Shown here: positions 24,317 through 33,939 of the stretch, piece after piece
How positions within the stretch are numbered: the stretch's first letter is position 1
Layout: every line of letters starts with the position of its first letter
DNA from: DASZQY01 sp035548515
Lineage (GTDB): Bacteria; Pseudomonadota; Alphaproteobacteria; Rhizobiales; Kaistiaceae
Assembly (NCBI GenBank): GCA_035548515.1
Contig: DASZSW010000006.1
Location: 1-64,000, forward strand
Direction of reading: 5' to 3'
DNA: 64,000 nucleotides
Notes under the pieces: model-generated
What the model was told of the DNA's origin: nothing
Seen by the model: only the letters and a program-made list of their open reading frames with translations
Databases searched by the model: none
Position numbers and translations under genes: made by a program

Positions 24317-25360
24317 TCAGCTCGCGGTCCAGCCGACACGCGCAAGCAGCGTCGCGTACTCGGCGCGGGCCGCTTGTTCGTCAAATGGGAGGGGATCGCG
24401 TCGGGCGCTAAGCGCGCGAGTCGCCCGCTCTCGCGATTTGCCTCCGAGAGCGGGCGCCGCACCACCGATTTCGCGCATCTCCTCGGTCCGGCCAGTGCAG
24501 TGAAGCACGAGATCGCAGCCGGCGGCATAGATAGATGCGGCGCGCGCCGAGTAATCCCCAGAAAGTGCGTTCATCGTCACGTCGTCGCTCATCAACAGAC
24601 CGTCGAAGCCGATTCGTCCACGGATGATATCGCGGATCACGACCGGCGATGTGGTGGCGGGATGATCGGGATCGATTGCGTTCACAACGACATGCGCGGT
24701 CATGGCGGCCGGGAGGTCAGCCAGCTCAGCGAACGGCACGAAGTCGGTGGCGTCGAGCGTCGCCATGTCGGTGCCGATGACGGGCAGGCTGAGATGGCTG
24801 TCGCTGGCCGCGCGGCCGTGACCCGGCATGTGTTTCATCACCGGCACGACGCCGCCATCGAGCAGGCCGTCCGCGGTCGATCTGCCAAGCGCGGCAACGA
24901 CATAGGGATCGGGACCATACGAGCGGTCGCCGATGACATCGCTGGCGTCCGGCAACAGCAGATCGATGACGGGGGCGCAGTCCATGTCGACACCCACCCG
25001 GCGGAGGTCGGCGGCGATCAGCCGGCCGTGCAACCAGGCGGCGCGCTCGCCGCCCTCCCGATCCTCGCGCGAGAGAATTCCAATGGTGCGCTGGGGAGGA
25101 TACTTCGGCCAGTGTGGCGGCTTCAGCCGCTGCACACGGCCGCCCTCCTGATCGATCATCACGGGCGCATCCGGCCGGCCGACGGCGTCGCGGAAGGCGG
25201 CGGTCAGGTCTCGCACCTGCTGCTGCTCGACGCAATTGCGGCCGAAAAGGATAAGGCCCCAGGGCTGCTCGGCGGCGAAGAAGTCGCGCTCCCAGGCATC
25301 GAGCTGAGGGCCGCCGCATCCTGAAATGAAAGCTTTGATCAACGGCCCGGAGTCGGTCAA
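24317..25360 (-). CDS. nagZ: Beta-N-acetylhexosaminidase NagZ
   Basis: 347 residues from a TTG at 25360 that overlaps the SPOR-gene stop (TTGA); a TTG at 25342 is equally possible and the true start is unsure. NagZ, a GH3 enzyme, removes GlcNAc from anhydro-muropeptides in peptidoglycan recycling. Motifs: MIDQEGGRVQRLKPP, GDRSYGPDP, the catalytic dyad loop KHMPGHGRAASDSHLSLP and the nucleophile Asp in LLMSDDVTMNALSG. It sits between the SPOR gene and scpA as in other Hyphomicrobiales. Confidence 0.94.
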   Translation of the reverse strand: MTDSGPLIKAFISGCGGPQLDAWERDFFAAEQPWGLILFGRNCVEQQQVRDLTAAFRDAVGRPDAPVMIDQEGGRVQRLKPPHWPKYPPQRTIGILSREDREGGERAAWLHGRLIAADLRRVGVDMDCAPVIDLLLPDASDVIGDRSYGPDPYVVAALGRSTADGLLDGGVVPVMKHMPGHGRAASDSHLSLPVIGTDMATLDATDFVPFAELADLPAAMTAHVVVNAIDPDHPATTSPVVIRDIIRGRIGFDGLLMSDDVTMNALSGDYSARAASIYAAGCDLVLHCTGRTEEMREIGGAAPALGGKSRERATRALSARRDPLPFDEQAARAEYATLLARVGWTAS

Positions 25361-27534
25361 CGCTTGGCCAGCACGCAGTCGCCCCCAGCCTGGCGGAGGT
25401 CGTCGCACAGTCGTTGCGCATCACCCTGGGAGAAGGGGCCGACGCGAACGCGGTAGAACGTGCCGCGGTCCGGCACGTCGGCGCGCTGGATGTTCACGTC
25501 GTAGCTGCCGAGGATGTTCGGATACCGGGCCTGCAGGTCGCGGTAGGTCGCCCGCGCGGCATCTTCCGTCCGCTGCGACGAAATCTGAACGAGCACGCCG
25601 CTCGTCGCGGCCGCTGCCGTTGCGCCCGGGACGATGTCGATCGGCGTCGCGCCGTCGTCGGCAACATCCGTCGGGTCCGGCTTGGCAGCGGGTTTCGCCG
25701 CCGGCTTGGTCGCGGCCGGCTTGGCAGCAGCGGTTGCGGCGGGCGGCGTTGTGTTCGCCGGCGGAGTGGCGGTCGTCGCCGCAGGCGGCGTCGCGTCGAC
25801 GGTTGCGGCGGGCGCTGCCGTGCCGTCGGCTGGAGGCGCAGTGATGGGCAGCGCGTCGGAGCTGGTGCCGGAGATCGCGGCGACGTCGTCAGTGACGGCT
25901 GGCTTGGCGGCAGTGTCCGTCGCCGGCTTCGTCGCATCGGTCGCCGCCGGAGGCGTCGTCGCCCCGAGGTCGGCGGCCGGATCAGCGTCCCGCGACGTGC
26001 TGTAGACGATGGCCCCGTTCGGTTTCACGACCACGGTGCGGACCTTGCGCGGACCGATCGGCTGGATCGAAGCCGCATCGGTAGCGGCAGCAGCATCATT
26101 GGCGGCGAGTTGACCTACGGGGTCGGTGGCCGCGGAAGGGGCAGCCGCCCCGGTGGTGGCCTGCTGGTTGGTGGCAGCAGCGTCCCCGGTGCCCGGTGCG
26201 TCGATGCCGGGACCGCCGGGAATGATCACGCGCGAAATCGCGCCGTTGCCGGTGTTGGAAGCCACATCCTTGATCGGGCCGTTGTCGGGCGTCAGGAGGG
26301 TGGTGTCGTTGTTGTTCGCCTGATCGCTCGAGTTGACGCGATCGTAGATGAGCTTGTTCTGGCCGTCGGTGTCGTTCGCCGCCGTCGTATCGTCCGGCGT
26401 GATCTTCGTCGGCTTGCCGTCGGCGGTGATCGTGGGCGGCGCGCCGCCCGTGCCGCTGCTGCCGTTGAACATCGCGAAGCCGACGCCGCCAACCAGCGCG
26501 ACCAACACCACCGCGGCGATGATCACGAGGTTGCGGCTGACACCCCGGCGGGCCGGCAATGGGTCGAGGTCATCCTCCAGCGGCGGGAGCTGCTCGTCGT
26601 CGGCATATCCCGGCAGCGTGCCGAGATCCTCCAGCGGGAAATCGTCGTCCGCTACCTCCGGCACCTCGAGACTGTCGGCAAACAGGCCGCCCTCGGCGAA
26701 CGGGTCGAGTTCCGCCTCTTCTTCGAGCGGCGGCACGGACGTCCGTGGCGGCGCAAAGCGGCTGGCGGCTGCCGGTTGAGCCTTGGTCGGCTCCGGCCGC
26801 TCCCAGCGGGAATGGGGTTGACGCGCCGGCGTGGCGGCAGGCACGGCTGTCGCGGGCGACGGGGCGGCCGAACCCCGCAACTGAAATGCGCCGAGATCCG
26901 GCGCGGCAGGCGGCGTCCGCGGACGCATCGACGGGCGCTCGACCGCCGGCTCGGCGGCCGGCTTTTCAGCGGCGGGCGGCGGTTCAGCCGGCCGCGTGAT
27001 CGTCCGCGTCGGCGGAGCCGGCTCGGCCGACGATTGGATCATGGGCTGGATGACCGGCGCAGTTGGAATCGGGACCAGCCGGGTCTCGTCGATGGGCTCG
27101 AGCCGGAACTCATCGCGCAGTTCGGGGTGGGTCTCCTGGCGAGGCGGCGGCGCGGGTGGCGGCGGAGCAGGCTCGGGGATCTCGTTCCGCTCCTCCGCAA
27201 CTGCGGGGCGCATCTGCAGCGGTGCCGGCGGCGGTGCTGCGGGCTGCTTTGCGACAGGCGCCGGAGCCGGCGCAGCAGTCGGGAACACGTCGCGGACAGC
27301 CGCAAACGAGGCCTGGAGATCGTTCAGAAGCTCGGCCTCGAGATCGGCGGTCGCGGGGGCGGCCGGAGCGGCGGGCGCAACCTGCCGGGTAGCCTGAAGC
27401 GGCCCACCGGTGGGACGGCCCTGCACAATCTTGGCAAGTTCAGCCAACGGATCGTCGGCTACGCCTCCCCGTCCGCTCTGCCGGCGGTCGGCAGACGGCC
27501 GTGGCGATACCTTCGGATCGTATTGGTCCGGCAT
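25357..27534 (-). CDS. SPOR-domain membrane protein
   Basis: 725 residues. Residues 1 to about 325 are cytoplasmic and very rich in Pro and Ala. One membrane segment (NLVIIAAVVLVALVGGVGFA) is near 334-355, a long Ala/Thr/Pro/Asp linker follows, and the last 80 residues are a SPOR domain (VLVQISSQRTEDAARATYRD, then GTFYRVRVGPFS), which binds denuded glycan strands at the division septum. This is the usual type II bitopic layout. Long open frames on the opposite strand here result from the Ala/Pro codon bias. Confidence 0.92.
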   Translation of the reverse strand: MPDQYDPKVSPRPSADRRQSGRGGVADDPLAELAKIVQGRPTGGPLQATRQVAPAAPAAPATADLEAELLNDLQASFAAVRDVFPTAAPAPAPVAKQPAAPPPAPLQMRPAVAEERNEIPEPAPPPPAPPPRQETHPELRDEFRLEPIDETRLVPIPTAPVIQPMIQSSAEPAPPTRTITRPAEPPPAAEKPAAEPAVERPSMRPRTPPAAPDLGAFQLRGSAAPSPATAVPAATPARQPHSRWERPEPTKAQPAAASRFAPPRTSVPPLEEEAELDPFAEGGLFADSLEVPEVADDDFPLEDLGTLPGYADDEQLPPLEDDLDPLPARRGVSRNLVIIAAVVLVALVGGVGFAMFNGSSGTGGAPPTITADGKPTKITPDDTTAANDTDGQNKLIYDRVNSSDQANNNDTTLLTPDNGPIKDVASNTGNGAISRVIIPGGPGIDAPGTGDAAATNQQATTGAAAPSAATDPVGQLAANDAAAATDAASIQPIGPRKVRTVVVKPNGAIVYSTSRDADPAADLGATTPPAATDATKPATDTAAKPAVTDDVAAISGTSSDALPITAPPADGTAAPAATVDATPPAATTATPPANTTPPAATAAAKPAATKPAAKPAAKPDPTDVADDGATPIDIVPGATAAAATSGVLVQISSQRTEDAARATYRDLQARYPNILGSYDVNIQRADVPDRGTFYRVRVGPFSQGDAQRLCDDLRQAGGDCVLAKR

Positions 27535-27570
27535 CCCCGACCACTCCTCACGCGCGGTAAGGTGGCCCCC

Positions 27571-29313
27571 CTACCGCATTTCTTCGGGTGCACTGACGCC
27601 GAGAATAGACAAACCCGACGCCAAAACCAGCTTCACTCCATGCACTAAAGCAAGGCGCGCCAAAGTCGAATCTGGTTCGCCGGCGTTGATAAAACGCAAT
27701 TGCGGCAACTCCTTGCCGCGATTCCAATGGGCGTGGAATTCCGACGCTAGATCATGGAGATAGAAAGCCACGCGGTGCGGTTCGTGGGCCTCGGCCGCCG
27801 ACTCAACAATCCGTGGATATTCGGCGAGGCGCCGGATGAGCGCGAGTTCGCCGACGTCATCCAGCTTCGTGAGCCGTGCCCGCGCGAGTGACTCCGGGTC
27901 GACTTTAAGCGCAGGTATTTCTTGGGCGGCCTGACGAAAGACGGACGCCGTCCGGGCATGCGCGTACTGGACGTAGAAGACGGGGTTGTCCTTCGACTGC
28001 TCCGTCACCTTCGCGAAGTCGAAGTCCAGCGGCGCGTCATTCTTGCGATAGAGCATCATGAAACGGATTGGGTCGCGGCCGACTTCCTCGACCACGTCAC
28101 GCAGCGTGACGAAATCCCCTGCCCGCTTGGACATCTTCACCGGCTCGCCGTTTCGCATCAGCCGCACGAGCTGGCAGAGCCGCACGTCCAGCTGCCCTTC
28201 GCCGCCCGTGATCGCCTTCACGGCCGCCTGCATACGCTTGACGTAGCCGCCGTGGTCGGCGCCCAAGACGTCGATCATGTCGGCAAAGCCGCGCAGGTAC
28301 TTGTCGTAGTGGTAGGCGATGTCGGAGGCGAAATAGGTATAGCTGCCGTCCGATTTCTTCAGCGGCCGGTCGACGTCGTCGCCGAATTCGGTAGCGCGGA
28401 ACAGCGTCTGCTCGCGGTCTTCCCAATCTTCCGGCAGCTGGCCCTTCGGCGGGGGAAGCTTGCCCTGGTAGATCAGCCCCTTGCTCGCCAGCCAGGCGAT
28501 GGCCTCGGCGACCCGATCCTTGCCGGTCTGCAGCGAACGCTCCGAGAAGAAGACTTCGTGATGGATGTTGAGCAAGTCGAGGTCAGACCGGATGAGCGCA
28601 AGCATCGCGTCAACCGTCTCCTGGCGTACGATCGCCAACCAGTCGCTTTCCGGCTTCCCGACGAACCGGTCGCCATACCTTGCCGCCAATGCGGCGCCGA
28701 CCGGCTTCAGGTAGTCGCCGGGATACAGTCCCTCGGGAATGGCGATCGTCTCGCCCAGCGCCTCGCGATAGCGCAGGTACGCGGAACGGGCGAGCACATC
28801 GACCTGAGCGCCGGCATCGTTGATGTAGTATTCGCGGCTGACGGCGTAGCCAGCGAAGTCAAGTAGCGAAGCCAGCGCATCGCCGAAGACTGCGCCCCGC
28901 GTATGGCCGACGTGCATCGGGCCGGTGGGGTTGGCGGAGACGTATTCGACGTTGACCTTCGCGCCGGCGCCGATCGCGCTGCGGCCGTAGGCATCGCCCT
29001 CGGCAATCAGCGCGCCGAGCGCCTGCTGCCACGTCTCGCGCTTGAGGCGCAGGTTGATGAAACCTGGACCCGCCACCTCGGCGCTGTCGATATCCGGATC
29101 GGACGCCAGCGCGGCCGCAATGTGGGTAGCCAGCTCGCGTGGATTGCGGCCAAGAGGCTTCGCCAGCACCATGGCCGCGTTGGTCGCGAGGTCGCCGTTT
29201 GCTGCATCGCGAGGCGGCTCGACCGTGAGGCGGGCGAGTTCGCTTTCGGCCGCACCGGTTGTCCGCGCCGCCGCAGCGCGGATACGCGCCGCGAAGTCAT
29301 TGAAAATATTCAT
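27571..29313 (-). CDS. argS: Arginyl-tRNA synthetase
   Basis: 580 residues from the ATG at 29313. The class I HIGH motif is SANPTGPMHVGHTRGAV and the KMSKS-like motif is VKMSKRAGDFV. The N-terminal Add-1 domain and C-terminal DALR anticodon domain are both complete (FYVQYAHARTASVFRQ, later YLHDLASEFHAHWNRGK). It heads the minus-strand series to the SPOR gene, nagZ and scpA. On the other side, where dgt is usually found in related genomes, a FIST and GGDEF-EAL pair lies in between. Confidence 0.98.
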   Translation of the reverse strand: MNIFNDFAARIRAAAARTTGAAESELARLTVEPPRDAANGDLATNAAMVLAKPLGRNPRELATHIAAALASDPDIDSAEVAGPGFINLRLKRETWQQALGALIAEGDAYGRSAIGAGAKVNVEYVSANPTGPMHVGHTRGAVFGDALASLLDFAGYAVSREYYINDAGAQVDVLARSAYLRYREALGETIAIPEGLYPGDYLKPVGAALAARYGDRFVGKPESDWLAIVRQETVDAMLALIRSDLDLLNIHHEVFFSERSLQTGKDRVAEAIAWLASKGLIYQGKLPPPKGQLPEDWEDREQTLFRATEFGDDVDRPLKKSDGSYTYFASDIAYHYDKYLRGFADMIDVLGADHGGYVKRMQAAVKAITGGEGQLDVRLCQLVRLMRNGEPVKMSKRAGDFVTLRDVVEEVGRDPIRFMMLYRKNDAPLDFDFAKVTEQSKDNPVFYVQYAHARTASVFRQAAQEIPALKVDPESLARARLTKLDDVGELALIRRLAEYPRIVESAAEAHEPHRVAFYLHDLASEFHAHWNRGKELPQLRFINAGEPDSTLARLALVHGVKLVLASGLSILGVSAPEEMR

Positions 29314-29520
29314 AGGATTGGAAAAACCACCGCACCGTCCGCTGGCCAAGCGACCTAGCTGAAAAACCCGATGAAATCAAACCGCCAGCACCCACGGTTC
29401 ACCAAGCAATCCCTAATCTTCGTGCCGAACTTTGAAGGGTTCGAAATAACCCATTGTTCATCGCCTGATTGTACTCGTCAGACATAACAATTTCCGCACC
29501 CCGGCGGGAGCGTTTTGCGC

Positions 29521-30669
29521 ATGCGTGCTCATCTCTTGTCATGGAAGAAAGATTCCGGCTGGACGAACGGCGGCAAGGTTCCGTTCATGCCCCAGTTGGT
29601 CTTCTACTTCGGCACCCGCGTCGATCTTGAAACGACGGATCGCTACGACGAGTTGCGTAAGCGGTTTCCGGAGTCGCATCTGGTTGGGTGCAGCACCGGC
29701 GGTCAAATCCGCGACGACGAAGTCCTCGACGATGAGATTGCCGCTGTCGCGCTGTCCTTCGATCGCACCCGAACCCGTATCGTTCACGAGGAGGCCGGCG
29801 CCGCAGAGGAATCGTTCGCGCGCGGCGCGTCGATCGGCGCGAAACTCGCCGCGACCGACCTCGCCGGCATCTTCGTTCTGTCCGACGGACTGAGCGTCAA
29901 CGGCAGCAGCCTCGTAAGCGGTATCGCCTCCATCGTCGGCAATCGCATACCTTTGACCGGCGGGCTCGCCGGCGACGGCGATGCGTTCAACGAAACCATC
30001 GTCGGCGCCGACTTCGCGCCGCGACCGGGGGTCATCGCGGCCGTCGGCTTCTACGGCGCGGCGGTGCGCATCGGGCACGGCAGCGCGGGCGGCTGGGACC
30101 AGTTCGGTCCGCGCCGTCGTGTCACACGCTCCGTCGGCAACGTCCTCTACGAGCTGGACGGCGAGCCGGCGCTGGATCTGTACGAGCGCTATCTTGGCGA
30201 GGACGCCAAGGGCCTTCCCTCCACCGCTCTACTGTTTCCGCTTCGTGTCTACGACCCGAGCCGGCCCGACCACGACATCGTCCGCACCATCCTCGCCGTC
30301 GATCACCAGGCGCGTACGATGACTTTCGCTGGTGATGTGCCTGAGGGTTGGGTCGCGCAGTTGATGCGCGGCAACTTCGATCGTCTGGCCGCCGGCGCGG
30401 CACAGGCGGCGCGCGATGCGCAGGCGCAGATCGACGCTGCTGCCTCGGGCGGCGACGAGTTGGCGCTGCTGGTTTCCTGCATAGGGCGGCGGCTGCTTAT
30501 GGGTCAGAACACGCTTGCTGAGGTCGAAGCAGCAAGCGCCGAATTGGGGGCGCATGCCAAGCGCATCGGCTTCTATTCCTACGGCGAAATCTCGCCGCAT
30601 CGAGCTTCGGGCATATCGCAGTTGCACAATCAAACCATGACCATCACCACCATCTCCGAGGCGGCGTAG
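29521..30669 (+). CDS. FIST-domain sensory protein, possibly NosP-like
   Basis: 382 residues from the ATG at 29521 (a TTG two codons upstream is possible), with GGAG 10 nt before. The N-terminal FIST_N region holds HLVGCSTGGQIRDDEVLDDE and GLSVNGSSLVSGI, and GLAGDGDAFNETIVG is typical. The C-terminal FIST_C region has ALDLYERYLGEDAKGLP and ends GFYSYGEISPHRASGISQLH. FIST proteins are sensors; the NosP subgroup binds heme and nitric oxide and controls a partner kinase or c-di-GMP enzyme. It lies 4 bases before a GGDEF-EAL gene, which fits. Heme binding cannot be seen from sequence. Confidence 0.93.
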   Translation: MRAHLLSWKKDSGWTNGGKVPFMPQLVFYFGTRVDLETTDRYDELRKRFPESHLVGCSTGGQIRDDEVLDDEIAAVALSFDRTRTRIVHEEAGAAEESFARGASIGAKLAATDLAGIFVLSDGLSVNGSSLVSGIASIVGNRIPLTGGLAGDGDAFNETIVGADFAPRPGVIAAVGFYGAAVRIGHGSAGGWDQFGPRRRVTRSVGNVLYELDGEPALDLYERYLGEDAKGLPSTALLFPLRVYDPSRPDHDIVRTILAVDHQARTMTFAGDVPEGWVAQLMRGNFDRLAAGAAQAARDAQAQIDAAASGGDELALLVSCIGRRLLMGQNTLAEVEAASAELGAHAKRIGFYSYGEISPHRASGISQLHNQTMTITTISEAA

Positions 30670-30673
30670 ACCG

Positions 30674-32587
30674 TTGAACCGGCTTTTCGCACGTCAGCTC
30701 GAAAAGGCGCTGAGGCCGGACGGAAGCCTCGACGTCGAGAAGCTGCGTGCGCTGGTCGTCGAACACTACATGTCGGCGGACCGCGATCGGCGGCGCACCG
30801 ACCGGGCTATCGGCCTCATGGTCGAAGAGCTGGATGTGCTAAACCGCAACCTCGAGCGACAGGTCGCCGACCGGACCTCAGCGTTGCGCGCCCGGGAAGC
30901 AGAGCTGTCGGCGCAGAACATGCGTTTCGATGCTGCGATCAACAACATGTCGCAGGCGCTGCTGATGTTCGACGAGACGGCGCGTCTGGTCATTTGCAAC
31001 AACCGTTACCTCGAAATGTACGAGCTGACCGCCGCCGACGTGCGTCCCGGCAAGTCGCTGCTTGAATTGATCGAGATGCAGGTGCGCACCCGCACGTTGA
31101 TCGGCGAACCGCTGGAGCTGGCGGAGAACGTGCTGGCCGCCGCCGCGCGCCGCCGCAGCACGAGCTGGATCAACGAGTTGCCCGATGGCCGCACCATCTC
31201 GGTGCGCCTCCACCCGATCGCGGACGGCGGATGGGTGACGACGCACGAAGACATCAGTGACCGGCGTGACGCCGAGCGGCGCATCGCCCACATGGTGCGC
31301 CACGACACGCTGACCGATCTGCCGAACCGCGTGCTGCTGCGCGAGCGGCTGGCCGAGGCGTTGGCGCAGGCGATGCCGAAGGAGCGCATCGCCGTCCTCT
31401 ATCTCGACATCGACCAGTTCAAGGCGGTGAACGACGACTGCGGTCATAGCGCGGGCGACGAGCTGTTGAAGGCCGTCGCCACCCGGCTCAGGGCCTGCGT
31501 GGACGATCGCTCGACGGTTGCGCGCGTCGGCGGCGACGAATTTGCGATCGTTCGGCCGGGCGTTTCGGCCGGAGGTTCGGAAGCTGCGGCGCTGGCCATG
31601 CGCGTCTGCGAGGCGGTGCGCCTGCCCTTCCAGATGCCGGTCGGCGAAGTAGCGGTAGAGGTCAGCGTCGGCATCTCGGTGGCGCCGGACGACGCGGCCG
31701 ACCCGGGCGAGCTCATCAAGAATGCCGAGCTGGCCTTGCAGCGCGCCAAAGCCGAGGGACGCGGGCTGGTGCGCTTCTTCGAGCCGGAGATGGACGAGCG
31801 CATGAAGGCACGCCGCTCGATGGAAGCGGCGATCCGCAACGCGCTAGCGACCGGGGAGTTCTGCCTCTGCTATCAGCCGGTCATCAACCTCAGCGACGGC
31901 CGCGTCACGGGCTGTGAGGCGCTGATCCGGTGGATCAATCCGGAGCGCGGCGAAATCTCGCCGACCGAGTTCATTCCGATCGCCGAGGAGATGGGACTCA
32001 TCGTGCCGCTCGGGGAATGGGTGCTGCGCCAGGCGTGCAGCGATGCACGCAACTGGCCGGAAGATGTTCGCGTCGCCGTGAACCTGTCGCCGATTCAGTT
32101 GCTCAATCCAAGGCTTGTGCCGGTCGTGCTCAATGCGCTGGCGAGCGGCGGCGTTGCCGCGTCACGGCTGGAGATTGAGATCACCGAGACCGCGCTCATG
32201 CAGAACACCGAGACGGTGCTGACGGCGCTGCATCGCCTGCACAATCTCGGCATCCGGATCTCGATGGACGACTTCGGGACCGGATATTCGTCGCTCTCGA
32301 ACCTCCGCTCGTTCCCGTTCGACAAGATCAAGATCGACCGGTCCTTCATCAGCGGGTTGCCCGACCGGGAAGACTCAATCGCAATTGTGCGCGCGGTCGC
32401 GAGCCTTGCGGCCAGTCTCAACATGATCACCACCGCCGAGGGCGTCGAGACTGCGGCTCAGATGGAGCGCGTGCGCAAACTGGGCTGCACGGAAATGCAG
32501 GGCTTCTATTTCAGCCGCGCTCGGCCCGTGGAATTCATCACCAAGCTGCTGGCTTCCGAAGCCATTCGCCCCGCGCTCAGCGCCTAA
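30674..32587 (+). CDS. PAS-GGDEF-EAL protein (c-di-GMP synthesis and breakdown)
   Basis: 637 residues from a TTG at 30674, 4 bases after the FIST gene, so probably coupled. A short helical and coiled-coil N-terminus (about 50-82) leads to a PAS domain (AINNMSQALLMFDETARLVI), then GGDEF (about 200-370, active site VGGDEFAIV intact) and EAL (about 385-630, GCEALIRW, with NLSPIQLLN and MDDFGTGYSSLSNLRSFPFD). Both active sites look complete, so it could make or destroy c-di-GMP; many tandem proteins are net phosphodiesterases. There are no membrane segments. The gene overlaps dgt tail to tail by four bases. Confidence 0.95.
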   Translation: MNRLFARQLEKALRPDGSLDVEKLRALVVEHYMSADRDRRRTDRAIGLMVEELDVLNRNLERQVADRTSALRAREAELSAQNMRFDAAINNMSQALLMFDETARLVICNNRYLEMYELTAADVRPGKSLLELIEMQVRTRTLIGEPLELAENVLAAAARRRSTSWINELPDGRTISVRLHPIADGGWVTTHEDISDRRDAERRIAHMVRHDTLTDLPNRVLLRERLAEALAQAMPKERIAVLYLDIDQFKAVNDDCGHSAGDELLKAVATRLRACVDDRSTVARVGGDEFAIVRPGVSAGGSEAAALAMRVCEAVRLPFQMPVGEVAVEVSVGISVAPDDAADPGELIKNAELALQRAKAEGRGLVRFFEPEMDERMKARRSMEAAIRNALATGEFCLCYQPVINLSDGRVTGCEALIRWINPERGEISPTEFIPIAEEMGLIVPLGEWVLRQACSDARNWPEDVRVAVNLSPIQLLNPRLVPVVLNALASGGVAASRLEIEITETALMQNTETVLTALHRLHNLGIRISMDDFGTGYSSLSNLRSFPFDKIKIDRSFISGLPDREDSIAIVRAVASLAASLNMITTAEGVETAAQMERVRKLGCTEMQGFYFSRARPVEFITKLLASEAIRPALSA

Positions 32588-33729
32588 CGCAACTCCGCCG
32601 CACCGCCGAAGAAACGCGCGTGTTCCAGTAGCGCGTAGCGGTCGGTCATGCCGGCAAGGAAATCGGCCACCACGCGGGCCTTGTCGCCCTCGGCCTCGCG
32701 CCAGCCGTCCGGCAACGCTGACGGATGCGCGCGATAGTGACCGAAAAGATCACGCACGACGGTCTCGGCGCGTCCCATCACCACGAGCACGCCAGACTGG
32801 CGATACACGTCGCGGCCGAGGCGCTCCTTGATCGCGCTATCGACCGCGGACATCCCGGCCGAAAAACCGACGATGGGGCGTCCCGCACGGCGAATATCGT
32901 CGGCCGAGCGCGGCGCAAGGTCGGCGAGCCGACGTCTCGCCTCGTCGATGACATCGTTGACGAGGGCGCTGATCAGGCGCCGCACGAGTTCAGCGCGGGT
33001 GCGGTTCAGCGAAAGATCGGGATGCTCGCGCCGGATCGCGGCAAGATGCTCGCCGATAGGTGGCACCTCGGCGATCGCATCGAGAGTCAGCAGGCCGGCC
33101 CGCAGGCCGTCATCGATGTCGTGCGTATCGTAGGCAATGTCGTCGGCGATCGCCGCGGCCTGCGCCTCCGCGCTTGCATGGGTGCCGAGCCAGAGGTCAT
33201 GCGTCGCCGCATATTCGGCGACAGCGAAGGGCAACGGCGGGTGAAGCGGGCCGTTGTGCTTCACCAGGCCTTCCAGTGTCTCCCACGACAGGTTCAGGCC
33301 GTCGAACCCGGGGTAGCGGCGTTCCAGCAGCGTCACCACACGCAGCGTTTGCGCATTGTGATCGAACCCGCCGTCGTCGGCCATGGCTGCTGCGAGGGCC
33401 CTCTCCCCGGCGTGGCCGAACGGCGGGTGGCCGAGGTCATGGGCGAGCGCCAGCGCCTCGGCGAGATCCTCGTTCAGCGTGAGGGCACGCGCGATATCGC
33501 GGGCGATCTGGGCCACTTCGATCGTGTGGGTCAGGCGCGTGCGGTAGTGGTCGCCTTCGTCGAACAGGAAGACTTGGGTTTTGTCCTTCAGCCGGCGGAA
33601 TGCGGTCGAGTGGATGATGCGGTCGCGGTCGCGCTGAAACTCGGTCCGCGTCGGGCTAACCGGCTCGGGATACAGCCGGCCGCGGCTTTCGGCCGGGTCC
33701 GCAGCGAAAGCGGCCAGCCTCTCAACCAA
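32584..33729 (-). CDS. dgt: dGTP triphosphohydrolase-like protein
   Basis: 381 residues from a TTG at 33729. It hydrolyses dGTP to deoxyguanosine and triphosphate; alphaproteobacterial members form a distinct group. The N-terminus TEFQRDRDRIIHSTAFRRLK leads to the HD metal site: TRLTHTIEVAQIARDIARAL, then ALAHDLGHPPFGHAGE. Later GLRAGLL and LFGHYRAHPSALP are conserved. It is divergent from erpA, with which it is neighbour in many Hyphomicrobiales. Confidence 0.95.
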   Translation of the reverse strand: MVERLAAFAADPAESRGRLYPEPVSPTRTEFQRDRDRIIHSTAFRRLKDKTQVFLFDEGDHYRTRLTHTIEVAQIARDIARALTLNEDLAEALALAHDLGHPPFGHAGERALAAAMADDGGFDHNAQTLRVVTLLERRYPGFDGLNLSWETLEGLVKHNGPLHPPLPFAVAEYAATHDLWLGTHASAEAQAAAIADDIAYDTHDIDDGLRAGLLTLDAIAEVPPIGEHLAAIRREHPDLSLNRTRAELVRRLISALVNDVIDEARRRLADLAPRSADDIRRAGRPIVGFSAGMSAVDSAIKERLGRDVYRQSGVLVVMGRAETVVRDLFGHYRAHPSALPDGWREAEGDKARVVADFLAGMTDRYALLEHARFFGGAAELR

Positions 33730-33939
33730 GACGAGTTTCCACGCGAATCAGCAGCCTTTCCGGGCCAGGTCCCGCCCGGATCATGGCCGCCAAACGTTAC
33801 GGCCACAATTCGCGAGCCGAAGGAATCCTAAGGGAAGCAGCCAGCAAACCCATGCCGGCATTGACTCGGGATACCTCGCCTCCTAACTATTCGGCCAGTA
33901 AGTCCTAGGTAAAGCTACGGTTTTTGGCCGTTAATACCC

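Noticed and set aside
25414..27648. A plus-strand frame of more than 700 codons opposite the SPOR-domain gene
   Set aside because: Its composition is only Arg, Gly, Val and Arg-rich runs made by complementing Ala/Pro/Thr codons. It has no recognisable domain, and the minus-strand frame has a membrane segment and a SPOR domain.
30674..32587. Degenerate GGDEF or EAL domain that would make the protein a c-di-GMP receptor
   Set aside because: Both motifs read intact (GGDEF and EAL), with the expected neighbouring residues, so enzymatic activity remains plausible.
33730..33939. IscR, RirA or Irr operator before erpA
   Set aside because: I compared the region with the consensus sites I know and found no match good enough to report.
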